Below, one piece after another: positions 58,701-64,000 of a stretch of 64,000 nt of DNA; position 1 is the first letter of the stretch, and each line of letters starts with the position of its first letter. The notes below the pieces were generated by a model. That model was not told the DNA's origin, made no database searches, and saw nothing but the letters and a program-made list of their open reading frames with translations. Position numbers and translations under genes: made by a program. The stretch lies in NCBI GenBank assembly GCA_015183035.1, contig JACZZP010000024.1:89259-153258 (forward strand), in the 5' to 3' direction. This DNA is from Meloidogyne chitwoodi. Taxonomy: Eukaryota > Nematoda > Chromadorea > Rhabditida > Meloidogynidae.

Positions 58701-59345
58701 GACTTATTTAATATAGTTAAAGAAAAAAACTCTTCTTATATATTGCTTATTATTAATTTATATTATATTTTAAATAAAACCAATTAACAATAATTGAAGA
58801 AAACGCAGTATTAAATCCTGCTGCAAATAATGTACTAAAAATTTAATTCATTAATTTATTAAGCAACTGTATCCATTTTTCAGCTTTAATTTTATTATAA
58901 TAGGTTGTATTAGTTTTAATAGATAATAATTATGTTCCAAAAAAGATTTTTTATTCCTCATTTAGTTTAATAAGATATTTTTTTATATCATTTTTTTAAA
59001 TATTGATATTATAAGATTTACTAAAAATTTTTATTAAATTATAATATTAATTTTTTAAATTATATATTTAATATATCTAGTTATAAAATTAAAAAATTTC
59101 TTTTTAAATAAATATATACTTGGAGAATATCTTTTTGTCTTTGAACATTAAATATAACTTCATTCAAACATGTACAACTATTTTTTCTTCAATAAAAAAT
59201 AATTTTATAATTTATTTTCAATTATATCATTAATTTTATTCATATTTTTTATATTTTCTTTTTCTATAAATCTTGTTAATTTTTGTGTTTATAGCCTGTC
59301 TAACAGCTTTAAGATTTACAATTTAATCTTAAATTGCGTTGAGCT
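55725..59345. repeat. Segmental duplicate of 19870-30175
   Basis: The block aligns with 19.87-20.36, 23.6-26.89 and 29.83-30.17 kb. Relative to the first block it lacks about 3.2 kb between exons 1 and 7 of the secreted-protein gene, the 530-bp TIR element and Helitron-like element 1. The last two absences are clean empty sites. Orientation is the same as the first block. Confidence 0.9.
56301..57847 (+). pseudogene. Truncated copy of the secreted-protein gene
   Basis: Remnants of exon 1 (56301-56339) and exons 7 (56450-56543), 8 (56602-56695), 9 (56815-56949), 10 (57061 to about 57261), 11 (57308-57514) and 12 (57592-57847) are present. The exon-1 remnant has lost 28 bp including both ATGs and most of the signal peptide. 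Exons 2-6 are gone through a deletion at T-rich microhomology. The remaining exons have the same lengths and splice sites as in the full copy and no internal stops in exons 7, 8, 9, 11 and 12. Differences include radical changes (ASDCVINYG to AAECEINYG). As in the full copy, exon 10 does not join exon 11 in phase. Confidence 0.8.
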
Positions 59346-59689
59346 TTTCTACTTATAAATTAACAAATAAAAAATAAATTCGTTAATGTTTATTAGAGAT
59401 AATTATTAAAGTTAAATTTTTATTTAAATTTAATATTAAAGAATAAAAAAAATTAAATTATGAATAAATATTTATTTTCATTTTTCTTTTGTTTGATAAA
59501 ATTATAAGGCTTCTAAATGTTTGGTTGATGATAGACGAATTTAAGATATTAATTATTTTAAGTTTTTTGTTGTTGTTAATTATTAAAAATATTTTATTAT
59601 AATAATTAATTTTAATTTGGATTCATCTATCTCGACTGTTCGACATAGGCCGCCAATATGGTCAAGGCCTTTGTTTATAAATTATTTTA
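59346..59689. other. AT-rich spacer
   Basis: Nothing was recognised apart from AAAAATATTTTATTATAATA, also present in similar form near 51420. Confidence 0.5.
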
Positions 59690-60165
59690 ATGTTTTAAAG
59701 CGTTTTGATTAGATGCCAAAGCACCGAGTTTTGTTTTTTAAAATTAAAAATTAGATAAAAAATAATTTTTAATTTAAAAATTAAATATTTAATTTTTTAT
59801 TAAAAATAATTATTTATTTTTTAATAATAGCGTTAAATTAATGTCTATTAAAATTTTTATACATGATTTGAGTTTAGACATAGGACTCAATTCTTTTCTT
59901 TTCTATAAAGGTAATAATTAGGCAAAAATAAATTTATAAAAATTGATAATTTAATATTAACAATTAGTTGTTTGGCCAGCCATTCTTATCGTAATTCTGG
60001 TTACGTTAATAGTTTATAGGTATAATTTTTATTAATATTTTGATAAATCATAAACAAGTAAATTTACCAAATTTCATGTTAATAGTGATTATTTACTAAT
60101 GTAAGAAATTCTGAAACACGTATAGAAATCCTTATTTATAAATTCAAATAAAATTAAGAATATTG
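59690..60165. repeat. Diverged duplicate of parts of 42470-43600
   Basis: GATTAGATGCCAAAGCACCG, TTAATGTCTATTAAAATTTT with TACATGATTTG, and GTTAATAGTGATTATTTACT follow in the same order as at 42480, 43227 and 43520. Several hundred bases are missing relative to the first copy. Confidence 0.75.
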
Positions 60166-63100
60166 ATTTATTTGACAAAAAATAGAATTATATCGAGAAA
60201 AATAAGAAATAAATTATAATTATTTAAATGACAAAAAATAGAAGAAAATCGAGAAAAATATAATTAGATTATAATTATTTAAATGACAAAAAATAGAAGA
60301 AAATCGAGAAAAATATAATTAGATTATAATTATTTAAATGACAAAAAACAGAAGAAAATCGAGAAAAATATAATTAGATTATAATTATTTAAATGACAAA
60401 AAATAGAAGAAAATCGAGAAAAATATAATTAGATTATAATTATTTAAATGACAAAAAATAGAATTATATCGAGAAAAATAAGAAATAAATTATAATTATT
60501 TAAATGACAAAAAATAGAAGAAAATCGAGAAAAATATAATTAGATTATAATTATTTAGACGACAAAAAACAGAAGAAAATCGAGAAAAATATAATTAGAT
60601 TATAATTATTTAAATGACAAAAAACAGAAGAAAATCGAGAAAAATATAATTAGATTATAATTATTTAAATGACAAAAAAATAGAGGAAAATCGAGAAAAA
60701 TATAATTAGATTATAATTATTTAAATGACAAAAAACAGAAGAAAATCGAGAAAAATATAATTAGATTATAATTATTTAAATGACAAAAAAATAGAGGAAA
60801 ATCGAGAAAAATATAATTAGATTATAATTATTTAACTGACAAAAAACAGAAGAAAATCGAGAAAAATATAATTAGATTATAATTATTTAAATGACAAAAA
60901 ATAGAAGAAAATCGAGAAAAATATAATTAGATTATAATTATTTAGACGACAAAAAACAGAAGAAAATCGAGAAAAATATAATTAGATTATAATTATTTAA
61001 ATGACAAAAAACAGAAGAAAATCGAGAAAAATATAATTAGATTATAATTATTTAAATGACAAAAAACAGAAGAAAATCGAGAAAAATATAATTAGATTAT
61101 AATTATTTAAATGACAAAAAATAGAAGAAAATCGAGAAAAATATAATTAGATTATAATTATTTAAATGACAAAAAACAGAAGAAAATCGAGAAAAATATA
61201 ATTAGATTATAATTATTTAAATGACAAAAAACAGAAGAAAATCGAGAAAAATATAATTAGATTATAATTATTTAAATGACAAAAAAATAGAGGAAAATCG
61301 AGAAAAATATAATTAGATTATAATTATTTAAATGACAAAAAAATAGAGGAAAATCGAGAAAAATTAATTAGATTATAATTATTTAAATGACAAAAAAATA
61401 GAGGAAAATCGAGAAAAATATAATTAGATTATAATTATTTAACTGACAAAAAACAGAAGAAAATCGAGAAAAATATAATTAGATTATAATTATTTAAATG
61501 ACAAAAAACAGAAGAAAATCGAGAAAAATATAATTAGATTATAATTATTTAAATGACAAAAAACAGAAGAAAATCGAGAAAAATATAATTAGATTATAAT
61601 TATTTAAATGACAAAAAACAGAAGAAAATCGAGAAAAATATAATTAGATTATAATTATTTAAATGACAAAAAACAGAAGAAAATCGAGAAAAATATAATT
61701 AGATTATAATTATTTAAATGACAAAAAATAGAAGAAAATCGAGAAAAATATAATTAGATTATAATTATTTAAATGACAAAAAACAGAAGAAAATCGAGAA
61801 AAATATAATTAGATTATAATTATTTAAATGACAAAAAACAGAAGAAAATCGAGAAAAATATAATTAGATTATAATTATTTAGACGACAAAAAACAGAAGA
61901 AAATCGAGAAAAATATAATTAGATTATAATTATTTAACTGACAAAAAACAGAAGAAAATCGAGAAAAATATAATTAGATTATAATTATTTAAATGACAAA
62001 AAACAGAAGAAATCGAGAAAAATTAATTAGATTATAATTATTTAAATGACAAAAAACAGAAGAAAATCGAGAAAAATATAATTAGATTATAATTATTTAA
62101 ATGACAAAAAATAGAAGAAAATCGAGAAAATATAATTAGATTATAATTATTTAAATGACAAAAAACAGAAGAAAATCGAGAAAAATATAATTAGATTATA
62201 ATTATTTAAATGACAAAAAATAGAATTATATCGAGAAAAATAAGAAATAAATTATAATTATTTAAATGACAAAAAATAGAATTATATCGAGAAAAATATA
62301 ATTAGATTATAATTATTTAGACGACAAAAAACAGAAGAAAATCGAGAAAAATATAATTAGATTATAATTATTTAAATGACAAAAAACAGAAGAAAATCGA
62401 GAAAAATATAATTAGATTATAATTATTTAAATGACAAAAAAATAGAGGAAAATCGAGAAAAATATAATTAGATTATAATTATTTAAATGACAAAAACAGA
62501 AGAAAATCGAGAAAAATATAATTAGATTATAATTATTTAAATGACAAAAAAATAGAGGAAAATCGAGAAAATATAATTAGATTATAATTATTTAACTGAC
62601 AAAAAAATAGAGGAAAATCGAGAAAAATATAATTAGATTATAATTATTTAAATGACAAAAAATAGAAGAAAATCGAGAAAAATATAATTAGATTATAATT
62701 ATTTAGACGACAAAAAACAGAAGAAAATCGAGAAAAATATAATTAGATTATAATTATTTAAATGACAAAAAACAGAAGAAAATCGAGAAAAATATAATTA
62801 GATTATAATTATTTAAATGACAAAAAACAGAAGAAAATCGAGAAAAATATAATTAGATTATAATTATTTAAATGACAAAAAATAGAAGAAAATCGAGAAA
62901 AATATAATTAGATTATAATTATTTAAATGACAAAAAACAGAAGAAAATCGAGAAAAATATAATTAGATTATAATTATTTAAATGACAAAAAACAGAAGAA
63001 AATCGAGAAAAATATAATTAGATTATAATTATTTAAATGACAAAAAAATAGAGGAAAATCGAGAAAAATATAATTAGATTATAATTATTTAAATGACAAA

Positions 63101-64000
63101 AAACAGAAGAAAATCGAGAAAAATATAATTAGATTATAATTATTTAAATGACAAAAAAATAGAGGAAAATCGAGAAAAATATAATTAGATTATAATTATT
63201 TAACTGACAAAAAACAGAAGAAAATCGAGAAAAATATAATTAGATTATAATTATTTAAATGACAAAAAACAGAAGAAAATCGAGAAAAATATAATTAGAT
63301 TATAATTATTTAAATGACAAAAAACAGAAGAAAATCGAGAAAAATATAATTAGATTATAATTATTTAAATGACAAAAAACAGAAGAAAATCGAGAAAAAT
63401 ATAATTAGATTATAATTATTTAAATGACAAAAAACAGAAGAAAATCGAGAAAAATATAATTAGATTATAATTATTTAAATGACAAAAAATAGAAGAAAAT
63501 CGAGAAAAATATAATTAGATTATAATTATTTAAATGACAAAAAACAGAAGAAAATCGAGAAAAATATAATTAGATTATAATTATTTAAATGACAAAAAAC
63601 AGAAGAAAATCGAGAAAAATATAATTAGATTATAATTATTTAGACGACAAAAAACAGAAGAAAATCGAGAAAAATATAATTAGATTATAATTATTTAAAT
63701 GACAAAAAAATAGAGGAAAATCGAGAAAAATATAATTAGATTATAATTATTTAGACGACAAAAAACAGAAGAAAATCGAGAAAAATATAATTAGATTATA
63801 ATTATTTAAATGACAAAAAACAGAAGAAAATCGAGAAAAATATAATTAGATTATAATTATTTAAATGACAAAAATAGAAGAAAATCGAGAAAATATAATT
63901 ATATTATAATTATTTAAATGACAAAAATAGAATTATATCGAGAAAAATAAGAAATAAATTATAATTATTTAAATGACAAAAAACAGAAGAAAATCGAGAA
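60166..64000. repeat. 55-bp satellite with higher-order organisation, running off the window
   Basis: About 70 monomers of 55 bp share AAAATCGAGAAAAATATAAT and GATTATAATTATTTA. Variants differ at a junction (CAGAAG, TAGAAG, ATAGAGG, or TAGAATTATAT with AAGAAATAAATT) and a linker (AAATGAC, AGACGAC, AACTGAC). The order of variants from about 60455 to 62210 (32 monomers, 1756 bp) is largely repeated from 62211 to about 63919. The array is not coding and continues past the window end. Confidence 0.95.

Noticed and set aside
60166..64000. Possible telomere or centromere repeat
   Set aside because: The unit is 55 bp and AT-rich, unlike known short telomeric repeats, and nothing in the window shows a chromosome end; a centromeric role cannot be judged from sequence alone.

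Overview
The window is extremely AT-rich, intron-bearing eukaryotic DNA with low gene density and many repeats. The recognisable genes are animal ones: a Smad MH2-domain gene, a zona-pellucida/cuticlin-like fragment, a RECK-like cysteine-knot protein and a mariner transposon. Short introns with TTTTAG/TTTCAG acceptors, the cuticlin-like fragment and the base composition suggest a nematode, possibly an AT-rich parasitic lineage such as root-knot nematodes. The species assignment is inference.

Layout. 1-12.6 kb: mostly AT-rich non-coding DNA, with a small minus-strand ORF (3.1 kb), a three-exon RECK-like secreted gene on the minus strand (4.6-5.8 kb) whose second intron holds a fold-back repeat, and a 26-bp satellite (6.4-7.3 kb). 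12.6-14.4 kb: an 11-exon Smad gene with an MH2 domain but no MH1 domain; one intron carries a MITE, and a hAT-type MITE lies just downstream. 16.9-18.6 kb: a TA-flanked long-TIR element next to a four-exon coiled-coil gene that itself has a second long-TIR element in an intron. 20.2-25.8 kb: a 12-exon gene for an unrecognised secreted protein, with a mariner-derived MITE in intron 1 and a 530-bp TIR element downstream of exon 10. 26.9-29.8 kb and 37.4-40.8 kb: two related Helitron-like elements, each with an almost perfect 15-bp minisatellite; the second also holds a ZP-domain pseudogene. 35.7-37.0 kb: a complete-ended but decayed mariner. 40.8-55.7 kb: largely non-coding with dispersed repeats. 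55.7-59.3 kb: a segmental duplicate of 19.9-30.2 kb carrying a truncated copy of the secreted-protein gene. 60.2 kb to the end: a 55-bp satellite with higher-order structure.

The most informative relation is between the two duplicate blocks. The 55.7-59.3 kb block retains empty sites for the first Helitron-like element and for the 530-bp TIR element, so both insertions can be defined almost to the base. The Helitron calls rest on this empty site, 5' TC and 3' CTAG ends, a GC hairpin 11 nt before CTAG, and A/T insertion context without target duplication. The genes show no operon or shared pathway; most of the window is shaped by mobile elements and satellite expansion.
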